64,000 bases of DNA from Eretmocerus hayati. Taxonomy: Eukaryota; Arthropoda; Insecta; Hymenoptera; Aphelinidae. This document shows positions 1 through 11,339 of this stretch, piece after piece. The notes under the pieces were generated by a model that searched no databases, had not been told where the DNA came from, and saw nothing but the letters and a program-made list of their open reading frames with translations. Every line of letters begins with the position of its first letter. Position 1 is the first letter of the stretch. The stretch spans positions 187,965,344 through 188,029,343 of the forward strand of contig CM056742.1 in assembly GCA_029851415.1 (NCBI GenBank), read 5' to 3'. A program made the translations under genes and the position numbers.

Positions 1-230
1 TTCCAGCTATAGCCTATGATATTAGCATTACTAGAGTATATCTATGTATGTTTTTTTTAACATGGGCCCATATAGGCAATGCTAATGTCATAGGCTTATG
101 GGCCCATGTAACTTGAAAACGGTTGGGCGTTTGCGAGTGCGGCTCTGGGATTCACATTTGATGGTAAAAAGAGATTGTACCCAGAATTTCAGCCAAATCC
201 GTGACCCACAATACCTGGGTACTCCATGTG
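1..230. mobile_element. Truncated right part of an AATGCTAAT-core foldback MITE
   Basis: GCCTATGATATTAGCATTA (11-29) pairs with AATGCTAATGTCATAGGC (81-98), the palindromic core seen again near 30.5 kb. The following sequence runs through CAGCCAAATCCGTGACCC, which matches the arm at 16315-16345. The left side is cut off by the window edge. Confidence 0.5.
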
Positions 231-1185
231 AGTGATTTGGAATGATTTTTTACTGTTAGAATTCGTTAATGATCCAGGATCACCACTCGCCACGGTGGTT
301 GTAGATCGCACTGGTTATTGTGAGATCCTTGATCATAAAATACACCGTGTCGAACGTTTCTAAATCACATCATTCTGTTCAATGCAATGAGATTAATTGT
401 GTTTGGCTGACAAATTTGCCTCAGGTACCGTCACTGGAAATTCTGATGCTTCGATTTCAGTAGTCGCGGAGTTCTGTCAGTCGAAAGTCGTCACGAGATC
501 TCTCGGTGTTCCAAATGTTTACTGCATTGTGATGCCAAAGCTCATGCGAGATAACCCGAAACAGACTGTAAAAATGATTCAGAAAAATTTCTTAACCTAT
601 TTGTGATTCCATCACAGTTAAGGATTCTACTCATGCATTTGGATTTTCATGCCGCAGGGCTTAGCAAAATCGCTAGCCGAAATTGTCAATTCACAAGAAT
701 GCAGTAGTGATTCAACAACGCGTAGCGTAAGTCACCCGATTCCCTGTGCTAAAATTAGTGATTTTTTCGGACCTACCTTTACAGTGCCCATCAGGATGTG
801 AATTCATTCTGTAACTTTTGCGCCAGAGATTTTAGCGATAATCGTATGCATTTTGTTTGAACAATAATTTTGTGATTAGGAATAGTGCAAGTGTGAACTT
901 CCTTGATTTAAGTGAACAATCCATGCCAGAAGAAATAGCGAGTGATACGATTTGTATAAATACAGTACATCGAACAAGCGTACACTACTGTCAGGTTTCA
1001 AAGCCCTCCAAAAATGATTTCCCTTTTTCATTCTAGATCCCGTATCATGATGAGATGGTCTTGAGTGGATCAAATACCAGTAAAGCGTAATGTCTGCAAT
1101 GTTCCACACTAATATAATATTTGATTGATCCCCAATCATTCTAGACGGAGGAGAATCTGGTATTGTCAATAGATATAAGTATATA
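231..1185. other. No gene seen
   Basis: Short open frames only, without splice support or recognisable motifs. The stretch looks like old repeat or intergenic DNA. Confidence 0.5.
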
Positions 1186-1414
1186 AGTCATTCTGGAGCA
1201 AGCTGGACGAAACCGTCACCAGGGGGGTCTGGGAAAAATCCGCAAAAATTTTTTCTGTTAGTACTATGTTCAGATAGTAAGAAAAAATTTTTCCAGATTT
1301 TTTCGGACCTCCCTGTAGGCCCTAGGGCCCATGAAAGGGCCATTTTAGGCTCTTTTTTAGTGTATAAAAAATCGTAGTTCCAACAGAATCCAGCATTTTC
1401 CAACGTTTTTGAAG

Positions 1415-2395
1415 GCAAACTTGTGCAAAAATGTTCTTTGAGACATCTACTTTCAGTGGAAAAAATTTGGAGGAGGTTATTTTTTTTAATTTTTTTTGCC
1501 GAACGTTACAGTAGAATGCCGCATTTCGTCGTTTTAGCAAAAACGGCATGTTTGACCACGTTCACATATGCTCCCATCTGGACTGATGTGCACCAATCTG
1601 TGTGAAAGTACTCCCCCAAAGTATCCCTAAGTACGTGTAAGGAGTTACGGAGCCTTGAGTTAGAAGCGAGCTGTAGGTTCTATTTACCGTGTCAAAAATA
1701 GGCATTTTTCCGGCTATTTGAGCGTACGCAACCGAAAACATGATTTTACTTGTTCTGGCTCACAAATGAGATAATAGGCTTGAATGAGGATCCAAACATA
1801 CTTTCCCCACTCAAAATGGCCATCTAAACACAAATCTGAGGTCAGTCCAGCTCTAGAACGTCGTCTAATGCCTCAACGGTGTCAAAACCCGTCAAGAGAG
1901 TATAAATTCTTTTGGGACAGAGAGATTATTCTATAGGGCAAAACCGACTACGGAATAGTGTTTAAATGGTCATTGTGAGCTGGAAGTATATGTTTGGATC
2001 CTCGTTGTAGCCTATTAACTCATTTGTAAGCCAGAAAAAGTAAAATCATGCTCTCGGTCGCGTACGCCCAAATGCGCCCAAATGGCCGAAATAATGCCTA
2101 CTTTTGACTCGGTAAATAAAACCTCTACAGCTCGCTTCTGGCTTGAGGCTCGTCCCCGCAACTTCTTATACGTACTTGGAGGGACTTTTGAGAGTACTTT
2201 CACACAGATTGGTGCACATTAGTCCAGATGGGAGCGTATGTGACCGTGGTCAAACATGCCGTTTTTGCTGAAACTACCAAATGCGGCATTCTGTAACGTT
2301 CGGCAAAAAAAATTTAAAAACATAACCTCCGCCAAATTTTTTCCACTGAAAGTAGAAGTCTCAAAGAACAATTTTGCACAAGTTTGGTGTGAAAA
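1415..2395. mobile_element. About 1-kb nearly complete palindrome (foldback element)
   Basis: The arms 1415-1830 and 1975-2395 are reverse complements, for example GGTGCACATTAGTCCAGATG against CATCTGGACTGATGTGCACC. They also include the inverted blocks CTTTCAGTGGAAAAAATTTG and CAAATTTTTTCCACTGAAAG. The centre is near 1900. The frames reported on both strands here are mirror images caused by the palindrome. Confidence 0.8.
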
Positions 2396-3966
2396 AAAAT
2401 GGTGTGCGTCCGGAGAACGCGCGGTTGATGACGAAGTCATAGGAGTTTGTTCAATAAATTTGCTACATGTAGCTCGATTTTTCAATTTTCTTTGCTACGT
2501 AATATTTATTTCCGTTGATTATGGGGTTAGATGACTGAGTCGCTCAGAATTTAGTGAGACCAACAATTTCCCAAATTTCAATCTTTCGCCGGCTCATATT
2601 TGCTTCAAAAATATTTCCGATGATTTTCTCATCTTTCGTGACGATTACTTCTCCAACAATATAGATAATAAGGTCAGTGTACCCAACTTGCCCCCATTAA
2701 ACCATTTTCTTAATAACTTTGGTCTACCTCAACAATTTTCAATGTGCTTTAGCTCATTACAAAGCTTGTTTTAAGACCTTCAAAATGCACTAAGTTACGT
2801 CTAATTTTGATGGATTGGAGCCGAACTGTGTCAATTCTTCCAAAATAAATGATGGAAATCGGCGATAGAGTGTTTTTATCGCCGTGCACGCACATTTGGA
2901 GCTAATCGCCGGTCCAAAACACCTTTTCCGACCTATTTTGGCGTGATAAACACATTCTGAGTGGTAAAAAAAGTCGTATTGCACATCCTCTCGAGATATC
3001 CAATTCCTGACAATTTTTGCTGTGCTTATATTGAAAATCGCTAGCACCACAGCAGGAGTTGCGATACAATAGGGCACTACTAGCTTTTTGATCTGCACTT
3101 TGACTTGCAATACCATCATGCCAATGCTTGCCAATGCTTGCATATCATCTCACTACTTCGTAATACTCCTACTCACACATGGCTGCACTATAACACGCAC
3201 GACGCATGGGGAGTTGCGCGCGCATCCACGCGTTACGAATATTTGTGTCCACATGTTAGACAAAACTCAACGCGCGAGAAGATGACTTCGTCATCAAAAA
3301 TTAAGATATATTTCTGGAATTGAGGCCTGAATTTTTGACTTTTTTGAAAATAGCTCAATTTGTACCGTCTGTAGCTCCAACAAAATGTGTGATGATTGAC
3401 TTTTACGAGTAGGCAAATTGTAGGTCTTCCCAAGACCTTTAAAATGACCACTGGTGAAATTCAATTGAAGGTGTCCCACGACCGTAGCACTCGTAACGGA
3501 TTTTCTGCTGAACTAGAATCATGCCCAATGCATAAGTATACCTTTATCGATGTTCACGATATAGCTTCTAGGCATGATTCTAGTTCACCCGTTGACCGCC
3601 TCATGAAATTTCATACAGAGAAATTGGCGCTTGAGTCGTGGGACATGTCGAATTATGTCCTCTCTAGTTGGATCTAGGTCGCCCACAAAATCACGCAGAG
3701 ATTGCTAAAATTTGCCCTCAATAAATAACTTGCAGAAGTTGTCAGGCTGACTCATTCATCTGGGACAATTTTTTTCTAAAAAGTATCAGTCTTAACAAGG
3801 GAAATGCGCCCAAGTACGTTGAAAAATATTGGATTCTGGTGGAACTACGATTTTTCATACACTAAAAAAGAGCCTAAAATGGCCCTTTCATGGGCCCTAG
3901 GGCCTACAGGGAGGTCCGAACAAATCTGGAAGAAAATTTTCATTACTCTAACCTAAAAATGCCGCG

Positions 3967-4146
3967 TTTAAATAGGATTTTAGGGTTCTCGTAATGAAAA
4001 AATATATCCGCACTTCGCTTGCAAGCCCATTTTGGGCACTGGAGGACATGTCTGTCTTGCTTCGCTCGACAGACAAACTGTCCTAGTGCCCAAATTGGGC
4101 TACCGCGCTCAGTACGGAAATATACTATTTCCTTACTATTTAAATA
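3967..4146. mobile_element. Small palindromic MITE with possible 8-bp duplication
   Basis: TTTAAATA occurs at 3967-3974 and again at 4139-4146. Between them lies a hairpin in which GCCCATTTTGGGCACTGG pairs with CTAGTGCCCAAATTGGGC and GACATGTCTGTC pairs with GACAGACAAACTGTC. The opposite arm of the host element lacks it. An 8-bp duplication would fit hAT, but the ends are not clear TIRs. Confidence 0.45.
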
Positions 4147-4530
4147 TGGTACTAACAGAATAGTAGATTTCGCACCGAGATTATGAGGTTGTAGCTCGCT
4201 TCTGAGCGATTGGTTTTCGGCCCGAGACGCAGGCGAGGGTCGAAATAATCGCTCGGAAGCGGGGAACCTCATGATCGAGGCGCGAATGCTATTTTATGCA
4301 ATTTTGTAAGCACCCAAACATCGGAAAATTGCATAAAAAAATTTTTGCGGATTTTTCCCAGACCCCCTGCCTGGTGACGGTTTTGTCCAGCTTGCCCTAG
4401 AATGACTCATATTGTCATAGAAAAGAGGCCGTCCCATTGAAATCCTTCCAAATCACTCAGATCGCATGTGGACCTGATTTTGACCTCGGGTCTTGAAGGA
4501 TCGCGGATTTACGCCGGGAATGAGTTTTTT

Positions 4531-4645
4531 GGAAATATTAAGAAGTTGATTCCGAAGTGACCTTCCGAAGGAAATATTAAGAAGTTGATTCCGAAGTGAC
4601 CTTCCGAAGGAAATATTAAGAAGTTGATTCCGAGTTAAGGAGTTG
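4531..4645. repeat. 39-bp tandem repeat, about 2.7 copies
   Basis: The unit GGAAATATTAAGAAGTTGAT... starts at 4531, 4570 and 4609 with an exact 39-bp period; the third copy is truncated and diverged. As 39 is a multiple of three, the minus strand reads as a repeated 13-residue unit (NQLLNISFGRSLR) in an open frame. Nothing else suggests a gene. Confidence 0.85.
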
Positions 4646-4699
4646 ATTCCGAAAACAAGAGTCATGAGTGGGAGAGATTGGCAATAATCACAAAAAAGG

Positions 4700-5250
4700 T
4701 GTGAAAAATCAGAAAACTGATCTAATTTCGGAAACTTGAGGGATCCCTACAAATTTTTTGTTTCTTATCGAGAATCTTTCCTGGAATCATCCCAAAACAT
4801 ATCCCATAGGAGAATTACATGCCTTCTCCGTTTACTTTCTCGCCTTTTCGACTCAATGTGAAGAGTTGTGCACTATTGGAGATTATGTTGAAATATGGTT
4901 ACTTGTAGTATTTATCTTTCTATGAAATTTATCAATACCATGTAATACAATTTTGAAAGCTTCATGAGGTTATGAATTTGGAATACATATTCAAAGTTTC
5001 GACAGTAATGCATCAAGGGTACGATACTCCATGCCAAAAAAGTGCTGACTATTAGATATTTCATCAGTTTTTCAAATTTATAATGAAAGTTATTCTGGTG
5101 TATTGAGAATCCTATTTGAATCAGATAATATTATGAACAGTGAATCGATATATTGAAAAATATAGCTCAGTTAAGATGCCCATAACATAGTTAGCAAAAG
5201 ACAACTGCCCCCAACGAGGTCTTCATCGTCGTCAATGTACGTGATGTGAA
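4700..5250. other. AT-rich intergenic DNA, nothing recognised
   Basis: No open frame of interest, inverted repeat or motif cluster could be supported. Confidence 0.5.
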
Positions 5251-5287
5251 ATCCGGTTCGTGTCGCTCGCTTGCTTGCGGCTGAGAT

Positions 5288-5889
5288 GGACTATATTCAA
5301 CGCGAAAGTCCATACCACTTTAACGGCAGTCCGAAACTGGAAACGGATGCTTCCTTACTCACTCCGTTTCAAGCTTTTGCCATTCATGAAATCAGGAACT
5401 GACCGACGATGGAGTATAGGGTGCAATGAGATTCGGCCAAATCCGTGGTAGACCGCACGCGCACCAGATGCTGAACCTATCTACATGTTATCGTGCTGCA
5501 GTATCGAGGAAGGAAACATTGAGAGCGCTGAGCGAGAGTTTGCGTCGACGCTCTTTGATTTACTAAGTACAGTGAACGGATTCGTAAAGACGAAGAATCT
5601 TATGAGAAAAAGGTTGATCCTGATCCATATCTACATGTACGAATCGATTTTCCTTCAAACGATAAGTTCATTTTTCGGCCACTGACTTACATGCCATTTG
5701 GAGAATTGCTGATGATATCGATTTTCTTTGACTGGATCCATGAGATACAAAATACACGGGTAGGTAGCTGCGTAGTTTCATCAAGTACAAGTCAAAGATT
5801 TTGTGACGTTTTGAAAATGTTCTCCAATAGCTCCTATCGAGTTCCAAATAGACTTGCAACTCTGATCACAACGACTCAACGTTATAAGT
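5288..5889 (+). pseudogene. Candidate decayed coding region of unknown origin
   Basis: Three pieces with protein-like composition follow each other in different frames. The first is a 39-codon frame from the ATG at 5288 (MDYIQRESPYHFNGS...). The second is an acidic stretch around 5485-5575 (IEEGNIESAEREFASTLF). The third is a frame open from 5557 to 5889 (for example VDPDPYLHVRIDFPSND). They are separated by stops and frame changes and lack splice sites between them. I do not recognise the family. It could be a degraded gene or a remnant of inserted DNA, or chance. Confidence 0.25.
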
Positions 5890-5899
5890 GAATCATTCA

Positions 5900-7495
5900 C
5901 CAACGCATACAAAAACACTTTCATCAGAATCTATGTATACTGCCCGACTGCGTTGTGTGTGAATATAATCTTGGAAAATCGACATTCTACGTTATAATTG
6001 ACACGAAAACCTAGGACCATTGAAATAAATCCTAAGAATAGAGTGGCAACACTTCACGGTTCAGCGAAAAATGGACGAGGATTCCTTTAAGATGTAATGA
6101 CGTGTCAACATGTTCCAGTAGTTAAACCCAGATTTGGTCAGACGGTCTGTCTGCAACCATTTTCCAACACCTGTGGCATCGCGTGTTCACACTGTTTCGT
6201 CTCCAGAGGCGACTAATTCTTCAAACTCAATCATCTCCAGCTACTTCCCGCTAGTCTATTGAGAATTATGGGTCTACAAATACAGCACTTCGTCGAGAAA
6301 TATTATTCTGAAAGAAATGAAAGCTCGGTTACTAAATTCTCCCTTCAGTGGTGCTTGATATTGCGTAAACCTATCAGACTATCAGGCCACAAGTGGAACG
6401 GGAGGAGAGAAAAAAAAAGGGAAGTTAGCTCTCTTGCAATGACCTGACGCATTAGCTGATTATCATTCTTGAGTAGCGGAGACGTTCGGGGAATTGAGTG
6501 TTGTCACACAGACGTTATAGAGGTGGAGCTTAGTGTGCGTTGAGTTGCCCATAGAGGGTGTTGGTCGAGATCAAATATTTGCTCGCTTTGACGTGCGCGT
6601 AACAGAGAATTAACTCTCCAAGTGGCTATAATTCGACGTTGAGACTCAGTCCGTTCATTAGCGTTGTGCGGGTGTACCTTGCCTTGCCATCTTTCATAGC
6701 GGGCTCGTACGAAGATAGGTGCGCCTAAAATGGTAGCGAGCAACACTCGAACGGCAAGTGGTCTGTCATTAGCCTGTAAGCACCGCATATGGCTGTCTAC
6801 TATGGTCTCCATTCATCTCATGTTGATCTAGAAGTGGATAATATTAGATGAAACTGTTACATGAATCGTAAGACTTGACGACTTTATTTCAAGCCCAGGT
6901 TGCAGAAGAGGGAATTGGTAGACATTTCCCGCTGTTCTACATTCAACAATTTTGACATAATTGAAAATCGTACACTTTCGAATTCTCCTTTAACCTGATT
7001 GATAAAATTCAATCTGGGGTAGCTGATCTCAGAGCATCATCGGGATAAATTTTATGCCCCACTTTCCAAATTTGGATGTCCTTTGGCTCATATTCCCGGG
7101 AAACTTTTGATGATTGGCCTTCATTTGATTATTCAATTCATATCTTTTCCAACATCGCTCTTGAGCTCGAGAATTTTGAATACCTTGTACCCATTCCGAT
7201 GACTACATTAGACAGCTAGTTTGTAGCTTATTTTTTGCTATTTTCGCGTGAATAGGATGATAACTCCCGAAGATGAGGTCAAAATTCTAAGTTGAGATAA
7301 CACTCATGTTGTGAAATCTGGATGCGGTATGATTAAAATTATTCTTAGACAGATCATTACGGAAAAAAAATACGCCAACGATTCTTTCACGGAGTCTTAG
7401 CAGAGCACGCACCCTTTAAGAGATTTAGTTCAGAAGTTCTTCCTATTTGAAGGAACACTCACCAACTCTGGTGAGCTCCTAAAGATATACTAGGA
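5900..7495. other. No gene supported
   Basis: The longest frame is a 102-codon Arg-rich one on the minus strand (6812-6504, beginning METIVDSHM). It has no recognised motif and no splice context, so I do not call it. The remainder is unremarkable. Confidence 0.4.
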
Positions 7496-7607
7496 TCTGT
7501 CTAAGTTGGACAGTCTGGTTAGGAAAAAAAATGTCCAATATAACGAGGTGTCCAACATACACGGACATACCAAAAAATCGACTCATCGTAACGTCAAGTC
7601 ACTCAAT

Positions 7608-7915
7608 AAATAAATCTAAACATCCATAATATAAACACTCATTCACTGACAAATTAATAGACGACTCATACTTGAGGATTGAAGTCATATTCTTCGAATA
7701 TCTGTATGAAAAAATTGAACAATGCAATTCCCAATCATGTTGTCACTTGACCATTCGTCATTTCAAATATCCAATAAATGAATCGAAATATCCGTAGTAT
7801 GTGCACTAATTCATTGAGATTTCAATAGACAGCTGAGTCATACTTAAGAATTCCAAATATCATATTCGAACATCTGCGAAGAAAATTGAACAATTCAATC
7901 TTCAACCATGTCGTT
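7608..7915. repeat. Diverged tandem duplication, period about 164 bp
   Basis: Two copies of about 145 bp align in direct order: CACTCATTCACTGACAAATT / CACTAATTCATTGAGATTTC, then AATAGACGACTCATACTT / AATAGACAGCTGAGTCATACTT, ending CAATCATGTTGTC / CAACCATGTCGTT. They lie inside the pogo-like relic. Confidence 0.7.
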
Positions 7916-8030
7916 TTGTTTCACCACTTCCGATAAGATCTTCTTAATAGATGTCATTTGAAAATTCTGGAAGCCTGCTTTCTTGTAGCATTTCCAAATG
8001 GTCGTTTTAGAGACAATTAACCACAAGCGT
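7895..8030 (-). pseudogene. Fragment of a Tigger/jerky-type transposase
   Basis: The minus-strand frame reads LWLIVSKTTIWKCYKKAGF followed by a short tail and a stop at 7895. The pattern of a Thr-Ile start followed by C(F/Y)xKAGF is the conserved segment near the C-terminal end of pogo/Tigger (DDE_1 superfamily) transposases. About 40 codons survive, and no DDD catalytic motif is seen nearby. The assignment rests on this motif and on the TA-flanked ends of the surrounding element. Confidence 0.5.
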
Positions 8031-8989
8031 GGTTGCTCATATTTTTTACACCATGTATGTGCGTACATCATGTTATGAGATGGTCAGTAGGCAATACAGA
8101 CTCATTCTGATAACGTAAAATTGTGAAAGTCCAAGTATGTGTCATATAATTTGAGATATCCAACTTTGAAGGTCTTCATACATTGAAATACTACTTCTGG
8201 GTTCCTAGTGAGGGGTAAAACTTAGCGAGGTGTCCAACATATAGAGTGTCCAACATACAGAGAGAAATTCCCATTTGAACCAATATAATTTTTTTCGGTT
8301 CCGATGAAAGGCGTACAACTTAATGAAGTGTCCAATATAGGGAGTGTCCAACTTTACACCCGCGTAAAAATAGACTAGAGCACGTCAACCGTCGTGTCAA
8401 CAAATATGATAGTTATTAGTCTGCTCGACCTCGCGCCGAGAAATTTTGCTGCATCCCTCGGGCTCTTGAGAATTCATAAAAACTGATTGATCGTGGCTAT
8501 ATCATAGAAAATCGACTCGTACGCAGATGTCGGGGTTGGAAATGAGAAACAATTGCGACCGAGAAATCAGATAAGTAACTTCAATTCATCCGCGGAATTC
8601 ATGAATATAATCAGATCCATATAACTTCTTGTGTTTTGTAAGACCTACTCTAAAAAATTTCGTTTTATATTTTTGAGAATCCGGGCCACCTCAACCCTCA
8701 AATAATGTCACGAATCGATCAACGAGTTCCTCGTGCTTTTCTCCGCCTTGTCGCGCGCGTTATTTCCATCATCATGATCCAATTTTTGAGAAAATTTATG
8801 CTTTGTTGTTGCATTGTGTTTTGCAGGCGCAGAGATATCCGTGTTGCTCGACGAGATTCTGAGGACCAATCGAGATAAATGCAGTCAGGCAGTCACGTAT
8901 GCTATGACAAGTACCAAATTGAAATTCATGAAAATTTTGAAAGGAGCGCTCTTGAAGTGACAATGTGCCACTTAGAATTTTTTTATTCA

Positions 8990-9145
8990 GCCATATATTG
9001 GCGCCATATTGGATAGTGCTCTTTGCCGTCTTTGCCGCAATACTGGCGCTATATTGGAAATTGCTTTTCCAATATATTGCCAATACATCGACCAGAGCAA
9101 TGGCCAATATAGCGCGAATATATTGCCAATACAATCTATTCCTAC
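8990..9145. repeat. Cluster of ATATTGG / CCAATAT motifs
   Basis: The 7-mer occurs in both orientations many times in about 150 bp, with arms such as ATATTGGCGCCATATTGG and TTCCAATATATTGCCAATAC. This makes a degenerate inverted repeat that opens frames on both strands. It is not a gene. Confidence 0.6.
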
Positions 9146-9639
9146 GCGGGAAGGTTCTACTGTATTTCTGTCAAGAGGGTAGCTGGTAGCCGAAGTTGCC
9201 TTCCATAGGCGTCAAAGGGCATTCTCAAAATGTTGTATTACGCGTATTCGGGGTACGTAGTTGATACCCCAATAAAAGCTATACACATCGGATTTTACCA
9301 CGTGGTTGGAGCCCGCATATCTCTGTCACGCGCGAAGGAGTCCAACAATTCCTAAACCGCTCAACGAATTTCTGGCTTTCCCGTACTGGTCTCACTCCGT
9401 CGGCTCTCGGTGCCATGCTCGTTACGCAAATTGTTTGCACCTTGCCGAGTTCACTGCTCTCTAGCGCATTTACTGCCAAGCCCACCACAAAGTGTCGCAC
9501 CGCGTAATGCTATAAACTCGTTCTAAAAGTTCATCAAGGACTAAACCCACCGAAAGATTGACCGATCTTTCCATTATATGCATCACACGATTCACGTTCC
9601 ACTAGAATACAACGAAATTCTAGTGCATCCATCTCCATT

Positions 9640-10330
9640 ATATTGTGCCTAATAATACCTCTTCTCCTAGGCACCCCTCGCGAATCATGGATATTTGATT
9701 GCCGGTGTCGCCTAACGATGAATGACTCTCGCGGCGGCTGCTGCTGCTGCTGCTGCTGCTACTGGTATACATATCAAACACACTCCTCAAGCCTCGTGTC
9801 TCCTGCATCTGCGAATGTTGGACGATTTGATATGGAGCTAAATCAAGTGCCGGTTGCGAAAATATCTTCGTGGACTGTGATGGTGGCAAGTAGCGAGAGT
9901 TTCGCTAATGCAGCCCCTCTTCGGAGTGGATATACACTCAGTGTACGGCCACGGATGAGTCTCTACGTCTTTTGGTGGCTGGTAGATGCATTGAGATTCC
10001 GCGATATAAAGGCAGGCAGTGGAAAGAGCATCAGAGTCGGAAAGAGAGAGAGAGCGATGAAGCACAAATTATCCACGCCATTATTCTTCGCTTAATGACT
10101 TTAATGGGTATTCGGCGGAAAGGGGCGCTCTCTCGCTCTCTCATTCAATTTGTCAAGCGCCTATGCCAGAGCAGCTCCAAATGGAGTAGTCGCGCTCGCG
10201 GCAGCCGAGGCTGCGAGCTGAGAGGGGCGTGATGCGATGATGAATGCGCAACCCCCCTGAACTGCAGCGATACTTGAAAGTTTGAGAAGACGAGCTTCTT
10301 AAACTCGCACGGACTCTTTATGCGATGTGC
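9640..10330. promoter_or_regulatory. CpG-rich block with (GCT)8, possible regulatory element
   Basis: GC content rises sharply here. It includes a pure GCT run at 9737-9760, GAGAGAGA-type tracts near 10040 and CTCTCTCGCTCTCTC near 10130. Long mirror frames occur on both strands, as expected from GC-rich repeats. No gene is adjacent, so any enhancer or promoter role is speculative. Confidence 0.25.
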
Positions 10331-10622
10331 CGCGCTCCATTCAAAATCCTTGATGGAGCTCTTACATATTTGTGGTACTTACTATCTGATGCGCCAAAAA
10401 CCGATAGTCGATTAACGATTGAGTGGAATCGGCGCATTATCGAGTTGTGGCAAACGATTGCGATTGATTTCGCATGTATACAATCGAGTTTAGGCACCTA
10501 GTAATACAGTGAGCCACCCAGGTTTAAAACTCTCCTGAAATAGAAACCTTTGTTTGACACGATGACTTGATGATTCCGTTAGTTCGCGTGCATCATTTGA
10601 TTGACACTCTTTGGATTCAAAA

Positions 10623-10680
10623 TTAAGGTAAGTGTACCCAACTTGTCTCTGTACCCAAATTGCCCCCATATGCCGATCTC
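10623..10680. repeat. Solo end of a TTAA-type element with GTGTACCCAACTTG
   Basis: TTAA is followed by GGTAAGTGTACCCAACTTG and then TACCCAAATTGCCCCC. The same motif marks elements near 2.68, 33.8 and 35.0-35.8 kb. The opposite end was not found nearby. Confidence 0.4.
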
Positions 10681-11339
10681 AGAAATGGGCACTCGTTGAC
10701 CTTCCCGCATATTTTTTACGTTCGTTATGTGAAAACATGAGAGAATGACTTATTTGGACCGACCCCAGATGATTGCTGCGACTCAAAGAAAATTTTGAAG
10801 TGGTTTTTTCAATTTTTCGCGTTTGCATGGCTAAGACATCACCGAGGAAATCGCGCTCACTGAAACCGGGGCAAATTTATTTTTATCCCACCAATCTCAA
10901 CGTACTTAAGCGCATTGGATTTCTTGTCTCAAGGCCTCCAAAATCCGCTCTTCAGAAATGTAAAACTCAGCTTCAGAGCGATTTTCGAGGATCGAGAACG
11001 CCTACGCGTGGCAAGCAGCACGTCAATGAACATTCGTATCTCTCTTTCTTTCAGAGGCGGTTCCGATATAAAATTTCTGGATCTTTCGATCAGTAATATC
11101 AAAAAACTTGAATGGAAAAAAAATCAAAAAACGTAAAAAAGGGAGGAGGGCTAATTTCGAGTTGTTCCCATATAAAATTGTGAATACTGATTTTCGGAAT
11201 CCTTGAAACAAATCCCGCCTTCGGGAGGCCTAGGCAAAAGTACGTCGGAAATAATCTGGCGCACGATGAATTGAAGTCTCTGCGTTATTTCAGCACAGCA
11301 GAATACAAGAGGCTCGGATTCGTTGTTTTGCCACACCGA

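Larger units (their letters stand above)
1186..4408. mobile_element. Nest of inverted-repeat transposons with outer arms 1186-1410 and 3825-4408
   Basis: The left end AGTCATTCT..GCAAGCTGGAC and the right end GTCCAGCTTGCCCTAGAATGACT are inverted, continuing through CGTCACCAGG and TCTGGGAAAAATCCGCAAAAA. Further in, GGACCTCCCTGTAGGCCCT pairs with AGGGCCTACAGGGAGGTCC. Between the outer arms lie a 1-kb palindrome (1415-2395), a small foldback (3470-3650), a palindromic MITE in the right arm (3967-4146) and another foldback (4168-4285). The absence of the last two from the left arm shows they were inserted later. No intact transposase is visible. Confidence 0.7.
7504..8353. mobile_element. Relic of a pogo/Tigger-like DNA transposon
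   Basis: The left end AGTTGGACAG and right end TGTCCAACT are inverted. TA lies at 7502-7503, and TA appears again one base beyond the right end. Extra subterminal copies of GTGTCCAACATA occur near 7547, 8230, 8245 and 8345. The interior holds a transposase fragment on the minus strand and a diverged tandem duplication. It is non-functional, with stops and most of the catalytic region missing. Confidence 0.6.

Noticed and set aside
2219..2534. Paired frames on both strands
   Set aside because: Mirror images produced by the 1-kb palindrome at 1415-2395.
9643..10095. 150-codon frame with a poly-Cys run
   Set aside because: The Cys run is a translated (GCT)n microsatellite, and the opposite strand gives a poly-Ser frame from the same repeat.
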